Part shown: piece by piece, positions 1-8,330 of the stretch
Numbering within the stretch: the first letter of the stretch is position 1
Layout of the letters: each line of letters begins with the position of its first letter
NCBI GenBank assembly: GCA_020845975.1
Contig: JADLET010000117.1
Span: 1 to 43,093 of the forward strand
Reading direction: 5' to 3'
DNA length: 43,093 nt
Source of the DNA: Gammaproteobacteria bacterium
GTDB taxonomy: Bacteria; Pseudomonadota; Gammaproteobacteria; SZUA-140
The notes under the pieces: model-generated
What the model saw: only the letters and a program-made list of their open reading frames with translations
The model's database searches: none
What the model was told of the DNA's origin: nothing
Program-made: the position numbers and the translations under genes

Positions 1-599
1 CTGCAGTTCACCGCGAGAAAGGGTTTCTCGCGTCGCGCGCCGGCGCGGCGGATGGCCTGCGCGAGCAGTTCCTTTCCGGATCCGCTTTCACCCTGGATCA
101 GGATGCCGATGTTGCTTGCCGCCACGCGATAGGCCTGGCTCAACACCTCTTCCATCGCCGCGCTGTGGCTGATGATGTCCTCGCGCCATGCCTGCGCGCC
201 GTCGGCGGCGCCTTCCTCGGCGGGGACGGCGTTGATGCGATAGGCCTTGTCGACGCAACTGAGCAGTTCCTTGCTGTCGAAAGGTTTGGTCAGGAAGGTG
301 AACACGCCGCGTTTGGTCGCCTCGACGGCCTCCGGAATGGTGCCGTGGGCGGTAAGGATGATCACTGGCAGCGTGGGATGATGCTCGTGAATCGCGGCGA
401 ACAGGGCCATGCCGTCCATGCCGTCCATGCGCAGATCGGTAATCACCACGTGCGGCTGATGCTTGTCGAGCTGGAGCAGGCCGCGTTCCGCGTTGTCCGC
501 CGTCGCCACATCCCAGCCCGCGGCGTTGAGCCGGATCGAAAGCAGCTTCAGCAGGTCGAGGTCATCGTCGACGAGCAGGATTCTGGGGCGTGAGCTCAT
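1..599 (-). CDS. glrR: Sigma-54-dependent response regulator, GlrR/QseF type (C-terminus outside window)
   Basis: Transcriptional activator of a two-component system; phosphorylated by its partner kinase, it drives sigma-54 promoters. Only the first 199 residues are in the window. The receiver domain (about 5-120) shows the acidic pocket DDD at 11-13, phosphoacceptor D55 in ITDLRMDG and K105 in FLTKPFD. The sigma-54 AAA+ domain follows, with Walker A GESGSGKE at 170-177, and the reading runs off the window at AVNC. The ATG at 597-599 overlaps the TGA of the upstream lipoprotein gene in an ATGA arrangement, so the two are probably translationally coupled. The kinase-lipoprotein-regulator order matches the glrK-qseG-glrR (yfhK-yfhG-yfhA) locus of enterobacteria. 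The missing C-terminus should hold a helix-turn-helix. Confidence 0.9.
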   Translation of the reverse strand, partial: MSSRPRILLVDDDLDLLKLLSIRLNAAGWDVATADNAERGLLQLDKHQPHVVITDLRMDGMDGMALFAAIHEHHPTLPVIILTAHGTIPEAVEATKRGVFTFLTKPFDSKELLSCVDKAYRINAVPAEEGAADGAQAWREDIISHSAAMEEVLSQAYRVAASNIGILIQGESGSGKELLAQAIRRAGARREKPFLAVNC

Positions 600-1210
600 G
601 GCGACGGTGGGGGCATATCGGTCCCGTCGCGGTCACCCAGCTGTCGTTCGATGGCCTTCAGCTGGTTCAGTTTTCGCGTCAGCTCGGAGTTCTGCGCAGA
701 CAGGCGCCCGCGTTCACCCAGGGTATGCGCGAGCAGCTGTGCAAGCGGGACAAGGTCGGCATCCGTTGATTCCGCGGACGGCTGCGTGAGCAGGTCGAGC
801 AGCCGGGAGGAGGTGTCAATATCGAGCTGGCGATTTGCATCGCTGAGCGATAACAGCAGCGCGAAACGCACCAGCGCCTGTGGAGTCTGTTCGTTCCCGA
901 GCCGGATCCCGGCGCCATCAATGGCGGCGCGCTGCTCTTCCGGGGATGACGCGCCGTAGTCGGCGGCCTCGCGCAGCAGATCTGCGACCCGGGCCGATTC
1001 CGGCGCCGGTATTTCCGTGAGCGGCTCGCTCGGGATCTGGGTGCCACGCGTGGGCGGTGTGTCCATCTCCGCGGAGGGAGTGGTCACCGGCTGCGGCTCG
1101 GATTCGGTCGCGGTGGTGGACTGGGTGTTTCCGTGCGGGTGCAGCGCGGCGCAGGCGGAGACAAGCGCCGCGAGCAGGGATGCCGCCAGCGCGCGCTCAA
1201 TGTGCATCAT
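596..1210 (-). CDS. qseG: QseG/YfhG-like lipoprotein of the GlrK-GlrR system
   Basis: Predicted outer-membrane lipoprotein of 204 residues. The signal peptide ends in the lipobox LVSAC with Cys20 as the lipidation site. A low-complexity Thr/Pro/Glu linker (about 25-70) follows, then a helical domain whose last 60 residues look like a coiled coil (LSAQNSELTRKLNQLKAIE). It lies between kinase and regulator, as qseG does in enterobacteria, where the protein is known to contact the sensor kinase. The start is one of two tandem ATGs (1208-1210 or 1205-1207); it overlaps the last codons of the kinase frame by 14 bp. The TGA overlaps the ATG of glrR. The family assignment rests mainly on position and architecture, because sequence conservation in this family is low. 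Confidence 0.72.
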   Translation of the reverse strand: MMHIERALAASLLAALVSACAALHPHGNTQSTTATESEPQPVTTPSAEMDTPPTRGTQIPSEPLTEIPAPESARVADLLREAADYGASSPEEQRAAIDGAGIRLGNEQTPQALVRFALLLSLSDANRQLDIDTSSRLLDLLTQPSAESTDADLVPLAQLLAHTLGERGRLSAQNSELTRKLNQLKAIERQLGDRDGTDMPPPSP

Positions 1211-2669
1211 GTTGCGAGTTGCCTCCGCTTGTATCGGGCAGTGTGACGCGGAAATGGGCGCCTCCGTCTCCGTCGATGATCTCGATCGTGCCATGGTGCA
1301 GGTGAATGAGTTCCCTGGCGATGGAAAGCCCCAGGCCGCTGCCCTTGATCGGCCCCGCCGAGCGGGCGCGTCCCTGGTAAAAGGCCGCGAAAATTTTATC
1401 ACGCTCGTCGGGATCGACACCGGGCCCGGTGTCCGCGACGTCGATGACGACGGCGTCGTCGCGGCGCGCCAGGGATATGCGTACATTTCACTTGGCAGGC
1501 GTGTACTTTACGGCATTCGAAAGCAGGTTGTCCACGATGGTGCGGAGCTTTTCCCGGTCTGCTGTCACCACGGCGGGTTCGAGTTTCAGGAGCAGTTCAA
1601 CCGAGCGGGAGCGCGCCGCGAGTTTCTGATTCGCGCATACCTCCCGGATCAACTGGTCGAGCGCGACCGGTTCCAGGTTCATGCGCTGGCTGTCGATCTC
1701 CAGAGTGCTGAAGCTCAGCAGATCCTCGATCAGTTTCTGCAGCTTCAGACTTTGCTGCTTGAGCATGTTGACGATCTCGCTCTGTTCCTCGTTGAGGGAG
1801 CCGACCACCTGTTCCTTGAGCAGCTCGCTGCCTTCGCGGATGGTAGTGAGCGGAGTCTTCAATTCATGCGAGATGTGCCGCAGGAACGACACCTTCTGGT
1901 TCTCCAGCGTGAGGAGGCGCTGGCGCATCCATTCGAGCCTGCGGCCCAGTTCCCTCAGATCGCTGGGGCCGCCGACGGTGATTTCCTGGTCAAAGTCGCC
2001 GTCACCCAGGCGCCGGATCGACTGATCGAGCTGCCGGAGAGGTTTGGCGATCAGGGTGATGAACAGGATGGTGAGCAGCAGTGCGATCGGTATCAGGGTG
2101 AGCGCCTGCCACAGCAGCAGCAGGCGCGCGCGCTCCGCCAGGCCCTGTATCTCGCCGACGCTTTCACCGATGAGCTGGCTGCTCTCGGACAGAATTTCGC
2201 GGGCAGAGGCGTTGAGGGCGGAGAAGGAGTCAATAACGGTGGTGATTTCCGCCGCGCTTGTCGCGGTATCGTCGAGTTTCTGGTAGACCACATCTTCCCG
2301 CTCGATCAGTGTGTCGATGGTTTCCCGCTGCAACGGTTTAAGATCGAGCTGGCGCAGTTCGCCGACGGTCTGGTACAGCTGTTTGCGCCGGGCCTTGTAG
2401 GCGTCGAGCAGCGTGCGGTCGTTCAGTACCTGAAACTGCCGTGCGCTGCGTTCCATGGCGGTCAGGTGTTCCACCAGCAGACGGCTCGACTGGGTCGCGG
2501 CGACGGCTTCGAGTACGCTGCGTTCACTATGCGTGGTAAGGCGGTCGACATAGACCGCCGCGGTAATCAGGGCGATGACCAGCGGCAGCGCCACCACGAC
2601 GAAGCCGAGCAGTATGAGTTGCAGTATGGATCGTGTCGGGAGCAGGGTCACGGGTCGCTGAATACGCAT
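1197..2669 (-). pseudogene. glrK: Sensor histidine kinase GlrK/QseE type, interrupted by an in-frame TGA
   Basis: The reading from 2669 gives a membrane kinase: N-terminal TM (about 15-40), periplasmic helical sensor region (about 45-180), second TM (about 185-208), HAMP, H-box SHELKTP with His268, and N-box DNLLSNAVKYTPAK. It then hits TGA at 1488-1490. The same frame continues without further interruption to TGA at 1197-1199 and encodes the rest of the ATP-binding domain: DTGPGV (G1) and GSGLGLSIARE (G2). A full-length product would be about 490 residues, close to the usual GlrK size. GGA (Gly) to TGA would be a single G-to-T change. As written, the 393-residue product lacks the ATP lid and should be unable to autophosphorylate. 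Alternatives are a sequencing error, strain-specific loss or stop readthrough. Confidence 0.8.
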
Positions 2670-2800
2670 CGCTCACTGCAGGGACAGGTTTCCGGAAACG
2701 GATACGGGGAACCGCCGGCGGTGTATCGGGTCGCCCGCGGTAGCGGGAAGGATAGCACAGAGCGCCAGCGGGCGGACTTGCCCTCGCGTATAAGCGGGGG

Positions 2801-2825
2801 CCGGGCGGAAACGTTTCCCGCCCGG
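2801..2825. terminator. GC-rich hairpin between glrK and an upstream lipoprotein gene
   Basis: An inverted repeat with arms CCGGGCGGAAA and TTTCCCGCCCGG around a CG centre, one base bulged. It follows the minus-strand lipoprotein gene that stops at 2880 and precedes glrK. No T-run follows on the minus strand, so it is only a weak terminator candidate. Confidence 0.35.
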
Positions 2826-2879
2826 CGGTTGAAATTTACGATGAGAGGTTGGCTGCCGGCCGATTACTGTCAGATTTTC

Positions 2880-3209
2880 TCAGTCCGTTTCGCCCGCGAT
2901 GCTCTTCGCGGCATCACCGGTGGCATCCACGGCCTGCGAGGCGGTCTCTTCCACCGCGACAGCGGCGTCGGAGGCTGCCTGCTCAACGTTTTCCATGGCC
3001 TGTTCACCGGTCTCCTGCGCCTGTCCGGCAAGCTCTTCCGTCTTCTCGCCCATGGCGCTGGCGGCATCGCCGACCGCGGTCGAGATCTGGGACTGGGTCT
3101 CTTCGAGGGACGCGGTCTCTTCAGATTTGTTGCAGCCGGTCACCAGTGCGAATGAGCCCGCGGCCAGGATCAGGGCCAGGGAGGAAAGGGTGGTCGATCG
3201 TTTCATCAT
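2880..3209 (-). CDS. Small Ala/Glu-rich lipoprotein
   Basis: A 109-residue predicted lipoprotein. The signal peptide ends in LVTGC with Cys26 as the lipidation site. The mature part is rich in Ala, Glu, Thr and Ser and contains irregular 11-residue-like helical repeats (GEKTEELAGQAQETGEQAMEN), suggesting a long amphipathic helix or coiled coil that could bind membrane or envelope surfaces. The start is one of two tandem ATGs at 3204-3209, with a strong AAGGAGA about 6-8 bases upstream. It resembles small alanine-rich stress lipoproteins found in many proteobacteria. No specific function can be assigned. It appears to be its own transcription unit, with a terminator-like hairpin on each side. 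Confidence 0.8.
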   Translation of the reverse strand: MMKRSTTLSSLALILAAGSFALVTGCNKSEETASLEETQSQISTAVGDAASAMGEKTEELAGQAQETGEQAMENVEQAASDAAVAVEETASQAVDATGDAAKSIAGETD

Positions 3210-3271
3210 GCTGTCTCCTTGCTTGAGAATATTTGGTCAAGATTTTACGTCTTCCCCGTAATAAAACCTGA

Positions 3272-3297
3272 CCGGGAGGCGCTTTTGGCGCCCCCGG
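3272..3297 (-). terminator. Rho-independent terminator after the EF-hand gene
   Basis: A stem with arms CCGGGAGGCGC and GCGCCCCCGG and a short T-rich loop, one bulge. On the minus strand it is followed by TCAGGTTTTATT, a reasonable U-tract. It lies 46 bp beyond the stop of the EF-hand gene. Confidence 0.65.
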
Positions 3298-3342
3298 CCA
3301 GCATGCTCTCAAATGGGGGAAGGAAGGGTTACGAGAGCAAAA

Positions 3343-3642
3343 TCATCCGCCTCGCCGGTCATGCGCCTTCAACATGGCGTCATATTCGGTTTTGCTCAGA
3401 ACGCCATCCTTGTCCTGGTCGGCGGACGTGAAGTCGGAATCCTGTTGCACAACCTTGGCCGCACCGGCCTCATCCTTGGTGATCGCGCCGTCCTTGTTGA
3501 TGTCGACCTGATCAAAGGATGGGTGTTGGGTCATCGCGGCAGGGTGCATCGATGATTCCGGCAGCTGATCCGCCATTCCGGCGCCCGCTGCCATGATCAT
3601 TGTCAGTGCCGTCAATGAAGCCTGGATCGTCATCGATTTCAT
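3343..3642 (-). CDS. Secreted two-EF-hand calcium-binding protein
   Basis: A 99-residue protein with an N-terminal signal peptide (hydrophobic core about 8-22, likely cleavage after AGMA near 24). Two canonical EF-hand loops follow: DINKDGAITKDE at 47-58 and DQDKDGVLSKTE at 75-86, each with Asp at loop positions 1, 3 and 5 and Glu at position 12. It is therefore likely to bind two Ca2+ in the periplasm. The start is well supported by AGGAGGT about 6 bases before the ATG. It is a single-gene unit, with a terminator downstream and an AT-rich region upstream. Small EF-hand proteins of this type are common in gammaproteobacteria; the partner or target is unknown. Confidence 0.88.
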   Translation of the reverse strand: MKSMTIQASLTALTMIMAAGAGMADQLPESSMHPAAMTQHPSFDQVDINKDGAITKDEAGAAKVVQQDSDFTSADQDKDGVLSKTEYDAMLKAHDRRGG

Positions 3643-3908
3643 GGCTCACCTCCTGTGTTCCCGCTGTGTCCGAGTCATCAGTCGCGCGCGAGTGTTCCGC
3701 GCGGACAAATGCGATATCCGTGCCATCTATATTTAAATATATTAAATCAACAGCTTATGTGGGAATGGCGGGCTCGCTCATGCCCGCGGGCGGGAGATTC
3801 TGTTGGGGGATGGCGACAGTCCTGCGGTGCGGCTTTGCAAGTGTTGGAAAAGTCTGGATTTTATACTGTCGCCATGGAGCGACAGGGGTGATTTCCCGAT
3901 CCCGGACT
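3643..3908. other. AT-rich intergenic region, putative promoter for the EF-hand gene
   Basis: About 265 bp without a convincing gene. The stretch at 3725-3760 is far more AT-rich than its surroundings and contains a 12-bp palindrome ATATTTAAATAT at 3729-3740. Read on the minus strand it holds TTGATT and TATAGA, but the spacing (about 13) is short for sigma-70. It may be an UP-element or promoter region for the EF-hand gene. Confidence 0.3.
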
Positions 3909-4178
3909 TCAGCGCCGACGTTTTCCCCCGGGGCGCCGTTCGGTATCTTCGAAGCGCACGCGCATGGGCTTGCCTCCAAAGGTCTTACCGTCCAGGCCCG
4001 CGATGGCGGCGCGTGCCTCATGGCCTTCCATCTCTATGAAGCCGAAGCCGCGGCATTTACCGGAAAAGACCTCGGTCACGAGATGAATGGAGCGTCCCTT
4101 GCCGAATTCGGAGAACAGTTCGCTGACAGTAAGTTCGGAGGCCTCCGCGGGCAGGTTCCCAACATACATCTTTTTCAT
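3909..4178 (-). CDS. RRM-domain RNA-binding protein
   Basis: An 89-residue single-RRM protein of the bacterial type best known from cyanobacterial Rbp proteins and many proteobacteria. RNP2 is MYVGNL at 4-9 and RNP1 is KCRGFGFIEM at 41-50; both keep the aromatic RNA-stacking residues. The C-terminal tail is basic (RRPGGKRRR). It probably binds single-stranded RNA, perhaps in the cold or other stress, although no target can be read from the sequence. I chose the ATG at 4176-4178 because the RRM begins immediately after it and a GGAG lies about 9 bases upstream. The frame stays open further upstream, but those codons look non-conserved. Confidence 0.9.
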   Translation of the reverse strand: MKKMYVGNLPAEASELTVSELFSEFGKGRSIHLVTEVFSGKCRGFGFIEMEGHEARAAIAGLDGKTFGGKPMRVRFEDTERRPGGKRRR

Positions 4179-4470
4179 TCCATCAATCTCCGGGGTGGGC
4201 CGTTGCCCGAGGAAGGGCGCGGGGTGAATTAGGAGGGCCAAACACACGCTTCTGCGCCTGTTCCACGCCCTGGTCGGGGACTCTGATGCCAAAAACAGGT
4301 TGCCTCGCAGCCTGGGATCCTCAGCTCGCGGCGATGGATGGGTACAGGAAACAAGACGTACGATCGACGCAGGAATCCCTCCACTCTCGTGTCAGGTCAG
4401 TCTGCGGCAGGCGCTGCCACTATAAAGGGTGCGGTGATGTATTACAAGCAAGACGAGGTGAGCGCAGCGA
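4179..4470. other. Intergenic region with no gene recognised
   Basis: About 290 bp between the Ycf45-like gene and the RRM gene, both on the minus strand. Small open frames on the plus strand here have no ribosome-binding site and unlikely composition. It probably holds the promoter and 5' leader of the RRM gene. No clear terminator was found. Confidence 0.4.
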
Positions 4471-6021
4471 TCAGTCCGGAGTATCGTCGTTCGAAACCGA
4501 GAAGGCGTGCGGATAGATCACCAGGTGGCGTCGCGGCTCGCTGCCCACACTTTCCGCCACCATGTGGTGGCGGCTCGCCACGCGATGTTGCAGGCGGCGC
4601 AGCGATGCCGGGCGAGGTAGAAGCGAGACCGCCACGCCGTCGCGCAGGGCACGGCGGATGCCATCCTCGATTTCGCGCACGGCGGTTTCCGTTTCCTGTT
4701 CGTCCAGGCCCGGAGCCACATTGAAGAGATTGCGCAGCAGGTGGCGGATCTGCGCGGTGGAATTCTTTTTCACCGTGTGCACGGGCAGCCCGGTGAGCTG
4801 AACCAGGCGCTGCAGGCGGGAGTCGCCGGAGCGCGCGCGCAAGGTCACGATCAGCTGGGCGCGCTCCGCGCGATTCACCACCTGGGCGTTGAGTTGCAAG
4901 TCGCGGATCACGCGCTCGAGCAGGTCGCGACTGAAGGCATAAGGGTAGATGCGCACGGTCTGCGTGAGATCGCCTGTCGAGAACGGGGTCCGCGGCGACG
5001 CGGGCCCCGCCGGCGTGGTGGTCTCCTGGTGAGTTTCCAGTATCTGCTGCTGCCCCGGCGTGCGGCGCAGCCCTCCGGGCGCCTGGTTGCGCAACAGGCG
5101 GTCCACGGCCTGGGCGGTATCGGGATGCACGATCACCTGCTCGTGATCGACGATCTCCACCACGGCGTCGAAGGTGGGCGGCGACTTGCGTTCACTGATG
5201 GTCTTCTGCGATCCGCGCAGGCGTGCCTCCTCATCTCCGAGCGTTACCGTCTGCACGCCGCCGACAAGATCGGAGAGTGTCGGGTTGCGGATCAGGTTCT
5301 CGAGAGTGTTGCCATGGGCCGTGCCGATCAGCTGTACGCCGCGCTCGGCGATCGTGCGTGCCGCCAGGGTCTCGGGCACGGTGCCGATTTCGTCGATGAT
5401 AATGACCTCGGGCATGTGGTTCTCGACGGCCTCGATCATGACGTCGTGCTGGGCCGCGGGCGAGGCGACCTGCATGCGGCGCGCGGCCCCGATCGCGCGG
5501 TGCGGCACGTCACCGTCGCCGGCGATCTCGTTCGAGGTGTCGATGACGATGACGCGTTTGTCGAAGTCGTCCGCCAGTACGCGCGCGATTTCGCGCAGCT
5601 TGGTGGTCTTGCCCACGCCGGGGCGCCCCAGCAACAGTACACTGCGGCCGCCTTCGATCAGGTCGCGGATGAGGTCGATGGTGCCGAACACCGCGCGCCC
5701 GGCGCGCAGCGTCAGTCCGACGATGTCGCCGCGGCGGTTGCGAATGGCGGAGATGCGATGCAGTGTCCCTTCGATTCCGGCGCGGTTGTCGGCGCCGAAG
5801 GCGCCCACGGCGCGGACGACATGTTCGAGATCGGCGCGCGTGACCGCGTCTTCCGTCAGTGTGATCGCGCGTCCGGGCAGGCGGGCCTGCGGGCGGCGGC
5901 CAAGATCGAGCACGATTTCAAGGAGCTCATCTCCGGGCAATTCATCGACGGCGTGCTGGAGTGACGGCGGCAGCGTCTGGATCAGCAGCCGGAGATCGTC
6001 GGTGTGAGGATGTGCAATCAT
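4471..6021 (-). CDS. Ycf45-like AAA ATPase with C-terminal R3H domain
   Basis: A 516-residue protein related to plastid/cyanobacterial Ycf45 and, more distantly, to SpoIIIAA-type ATPases. Walker A is GRPGVGKTT at 132-140 and Walker B is VIIIDEIGT with D210/E211. Sensor-like motifs follow (GTAHGNTLENLIRNPTLSDLVGG). The middle region (about 370-440) has RIYPYAFS and VNRAERAQLIV. An R3H-type nucleic-acid-binding segment lies near the C-terminus, with RRLQHRVASRHH followed by ESVGSEPRRHLVIYP. It is probably an ATP-dependent nucleic-acid-associated protein of unknown process. The start ATG at 6019-6021 has only a weak GGGGCG upstream. The gene stands alone between an unknown upstream and the RRM gene downstream. 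Confidence 0.88.
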   Translation of the reverse strand: MIAHPHTDDLRLLIQTLPPSLQHAVDELPGDELLEIVLDLGRRPQARLPGRAITLTEDAVTRADLEHVVRAVGAFGADNRAGIEGTLHRISAIRNRRGDIVGLTLRAGRAVFGTIDLIRDLIEGGRSVLLLGRPGVGKTTKLREIARVLADDFDKRVIVIDTSNEIAGDGDVPHRAIGAARRMQVASPAAQHDVMIEAVENHMPEVIIIDEIGTVPETLAARTIAERGVQLIGTAHGNTLENLIRNPTLSDLVGGVQTVTLGDEEARLRGSQKTISERKSPPTFDAVVEIVDHEQVIVHPDTAQAVDRLLRNQAPGGLRRTPGQQQILETHQETTTPAGPASPRTPFSTGDLTQTVRIYPYAFSRDLLERVIRDLQLNAQVVNRAERAQLIVTLRARSGDSRLQRLVQLTGLPVHTVKKNSTAQIRHLLRNLFNVAPGLDEQETETAVREIEDGIRRALRDGVAVSLLPRPASLRRLQHRVASRHHMVAESVGSEPRRHLVIYPHAFSVSNDDTPD

Positions 6022-6142
6022 GTGATACCGGCGCCCCGTAATGCGGAAAGCCCCGTTGCCTGAATTATATTGGCAGATGGCGCTACCCGGTCAACCTCGA
6101 TCGCGCGGTGTTGTCGCGCGTGGCGCCATCGCGCAGAGATGA

Positions 6143-6532
6143 TCAGGGAAACTGGATCTTGCCGCTTCCCGGGAATTCATTCCTCGCGCCCGAATCCGGC
6201 AGCACCAGTGACGAGGCTGATTCCCGCCGCATCTGGCGCAGTTCCTCGATGGTATGCTCGGCAGCCGCCTGCGCCGCGTGACCGAAATTGCGCACCGCTT
6301 CTTCCAGAGACGACGCATCGATCTCGAAATTGAGCGGCAGGGCGCCGACGGGGGTCAGGATCTGGGTCTGCCCCAGGTAACTTACCGTGCGGGAAGCGTC
6401 CGGCGAGCCGTCGGGATTGACAGGGGAGAGCCGCCGGATCGTGCCGACCTGACGATCGGTGAACGCCTCTTCGCGATAGAGATCGGCCGCTTCCATGCTC
6501 AGGTCCATGGCCAGGCTGTCGGTGTCGTTCAC
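6143..6532 (-). CDS. Conserved-looking hypothetical protein
   Basis: A 129-residue acidic cytoplasmic protein with no signal peptide or TM segment. I do not recognise the family. Visible features are an N-terminal acidic stretch (MNDTDSLAMDLSMEAADLYREE), a middle segment likely to form beta strands (TVSYLGQTQILTPVGALPLNFEID) and a helix (SLEEAVRNFGHAAQAAAEHTIEELRQMRRE). The ATG has a good AGGAAAG about 6 bases upstream and the codon use matches its neighbours, which supports a real gene. It precedes the Ycf45-like gene on the same strand with a 121-bp gap, so the two may be cotranscribed. Confidence 0.75.
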   Translation of the reverse strand: MNDTDSLAMDLSMEAADLYREEAFTDRQVGTIRRLSPVNPDGSPDASRTVSYLGQTQILTPVGALPLNFEIDASSLEEAVRNFGHAAQAAAEHTIEELRQMRRESASSLVLPDSGARNEFPGSGKIQFP

Positions 6533-6740
6533 GTTGCTTTCCTCGCATGTCGTCGCGGTGGTGTGTGCTTGATAGACTAACAGATCTCGTCGCGCCCTGT
6601 CTCAATGGGTCAGTCTGGCGCCCGGGCTCATCCCTTCATCGGTATGCGGCAGGGCCTGAATCCGGTCCGTCCGGCGTGTTATGATCCGCAGCAGCGGGTC
6701 GCTGGCGCGGCGCTGACGAACGGATCGCGAGGTCTCGACA

Positions 6741-7211
6741 ATGATAGAGAAAATCCTTTCGGGCGGGCAGACGGGCGTTGACAGGGCGGCGCTCGATGTC
6801 GCCATGGATCTGGGAATTGCCTGCGGGGGCTGGTGTCCGGCGGGCCGGCATGCTGACGACGGACCCATTCCCGCGCGTTATCCCTTGCAGGAAACGGCGG
6901 ATATGGACCATACCGTTCGCACCGAGCACAATGTGCGCGACTCGGATGGAACCCTGATGTTCTATCGTGGTGAATTGCAGGGCGGTACCGCCTATGCCGT
7001 GCTGATGGCAAGGCAGCTCAATCGTCCGGTGCTGGCGGTGAATGTGGAAACGCCGCCAGCGTCGGCGGAAGTGGTGGCATGGCTGGAGCGCCACGGCGTT
7101 CGGCGTGTCCATATCGGAGGTCAGCGCGAAAAGACGAGTCCCGGCATCTATGCCGAAGCGGGCCGTTTGATCCGCGATATTCTGCGTCAGTCGCAGCAGC
7201 AGGAGGTGTAG
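6741..7211 (+). CDS. Putative molybdenum-carrier / SLOG-fold protein
   Basis: A 156-residue Rossmann-like protein. The glycine-rich signature SGGQTGVDRAALDVAMDLG at 7-25 and CGGWCPAGRHADDGPIP are typical of the putative molybdenum carrier (MoCo carrier) family, part of the SLOG/YpsA-like nucleotide-binding superfamily. By family analogy it binds a nucleotide or molybdopterin-like ligand, but the ligand cannot be read here. The C-terminal third contains GGQREKTSPGIY. The ATG follows a weak GAGG. The end is separated by 3 bp from the next gene, whose ribosome-binding site (AGGAGGT) lies inside this gene's last codons, so the two are probably one operon. Confidence 0.82.
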   Translation: MIEKILSGGQTGVDRAALDVAMDLGIACGGWCPAGRHADDGPIPARYPLQETADMDHTVRTEHNVRDSDGTLMFYRGELQGGTAYAVLMARQLNRPVLAVNVETPPASAEVVAWLERHGVRRVHIGGQREKTSPGIYAEAGRLIRDILRQSQQQEV

Positions 7212-7214
7212 GGC

Positions 7215-7790
7215 ATGGGCAGGACGGTGAAAAGCGCGATAGTTGCGGGTTGGTTGCTGGGCCTGTGCGCCCTGTCACTGGCGGCGGAGCAGGGCGATGT
7301 GACGGGGGCCTTCGGCTTTGAGCTCGGGCAGGTGATCGACCCGGCCGGTCTGAAAGCGCTGGATGATGACGAGGATGGCGGCCCCGCCTATGCCATAACG
7401 ACCGACAGTCCTTATGGCCCGCTCACCGACTATGCCGTTGCCATTACGCCCGCGACTCACCGTGTATACCGGATCGCCGCAAGCGGCGATTTTCGTTCGA
7501 TGCAGCGCTGTCGCGAGGAGCTGGTGAAGCTGGAGGCGGCGCTGGAGCGTAAATACGCCAAGATCAGTGGCAGCAAGGCCTTTGGCTTCGATGATAGTCC
7601 GATGATCAGCTTCGGCAAGTCCCCGCGCAAGATCCATGGCAAATGCACTGGCAGGATCATGCACAAGACGCTTACTTTGAGCTACTTCGATGAGGCGCTG
7701 GCGCAGGAGGCGCGCGCCGAGGCGAATCCGGCGGGCGGCGGGGCCGCCGCGCAGGACAAGGACGCGCCGCGCGACGAATCCGGCCTGTAG
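7215..7790 (+). CDS. Secreted hypothetical protein
   Basis: A 191-residue protein with an N-terminal signal peptide (KSAIVAGWLLGLCALSLAA, cleavage near 25). The mature part has an N-terminal beta-rich region (GAFGFELGQVIDP, AVAITPATHRVYRIAASGDF), a cysteine in SMQRCREELVKLEAALERKY and one in KIHGKCTGRIMH, so a disulfide is possible. The tail is Ala/Gly/Asp-rich and probably disordered. I do not recognise the family. The pattern of a periplasmic beta domain followed by a helix with one Cys resembles uncharacterised proteobacterial proteins of similar length. The start is supported by AGGAGGT 8 bases upstream. It is translationally close to the SLOG gene but has no obvious functional link. Confidence 0.78.
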   Translation: MGRTVKSAIVAGWLLGLCALSLAAEQGDVTGAFGFELGQVIDPAGLKALDDDEDGGPAYAITTDSPYGPLTDYAVAITPATHRVYRIAASGDFRSMQRCREELVKLEAALERKYAKISGSKAFGFDDSPMISFGKSPRKIHGKCTGRIMHKTLTLSYFDEALAQEARAEANPAGGGAAAQDKDAPRDESGL

Positions 7791-7808
7791 CCCGTGCCAG
7801 AGGCGGGA

Positions 7809-8330
7809 TTACTTGCGTTCCCCCGGCCGCTTGCCGGGTCGCGGCGTCAGCGTGAACCAGTCCGCGCTGGTGATCTCATGGAAATAGTCCGCCTCCTCTT
7901 TCAGCATTGAGGAGGTCGCGGCGGGCACCGCCGCGATCTCCACCCGCACTCCCTCTGTTTTAAGGTGGCGCACCAGTTCGACGAAGTCGGAGTCGCCCGA
8001 CAGGATGATGATCGTATCCACCTTGCTCGCCAGTTGCATCGCCTTGATCGTGAGCGGGATGTCCGCGCTCTTGTGGCAGGGCTGTACCGAGCCGTGGTAG
8101 TGATAATGCAGGCGCTCCTGCAGCTTGGAAGAAATCTGGCGTCCCTCGCGAAAGTAGAACAATCGGTTGAGGCCGCGGTTATCGAGCAACTTCGGAATCA
8201 GCGTGTCGAAATTGAGCATGGTGTGCTGATCGCCCGTCGCGTCGTGAATCGAGCGCTCCATGTTGTTACCGTCCACGAGGATTGCGACGGACTGGTTGAT
8301 CGTGACATTGTCTGGTCTGGGTTCGGGCAT
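7809..8330 (-). CDS. NYN-domain (LabA/DUF88-like) predicted nuclease
   Basis: A 173-residue NYN domain protein of the PIN-like fold. The acidic active-site signatures are present: AILVDGNNM with D20 and SGDSDFVELV with D113 and D115. The family is predicted to cut RNA with divalent metal ions. The segment GRQISSKLQERLHYHYHGSVQPCHKSADIPL forms the usual insert. The protein ends with a short basic tail (RPGKRPGERK). The start ATG at 8328-8330 is preceded by AGGAAAA. The gene converges on the secreted hypothetical gene with only an 18-bp gap, and is divergent from kefB across a 157-bp spacer. Confidence 0.88.
   Translation of the reverse strand: MPEPRPDNVTINQSVAILVDGNNMERSIHDATGDQHTMLNFDTLIPKLLDNRGLNRLFYFREGRQISSKLQERLHYHYHGSVQPCHKSADIPLTIKAMQLASKVDTIIILSGDSDFVELVRHLKTEGVRVEIAAVPAATSSMLKEEADYFHEITSADWFTLTPRPGKRPGERK

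Noticed and set aside
1-6. CTGCAG at the very start as a possible junction or cloning site
   Set aside because: It is within the coding frame of glrR and reads naturally; a PstI site at the window edge is most likely chance.
1017-3155. A 712-codon plus-strand frame opposite glrK and the adjacent genes
   Set aside because: It lies antisense to conserved kinase sequence, spans several real genes and intergenic DNA, and has no recognisable domain; long antisense frames are expected in GC-rich DNA.
4741-5964. A 407-codon plus-strand frame opposite the Ycf45-like ATPase
   Set aside because: It is antisense to a clear Walker-motif protein and its own product is Arg/Gly/Ala/His-rich with no fold-like pattern.
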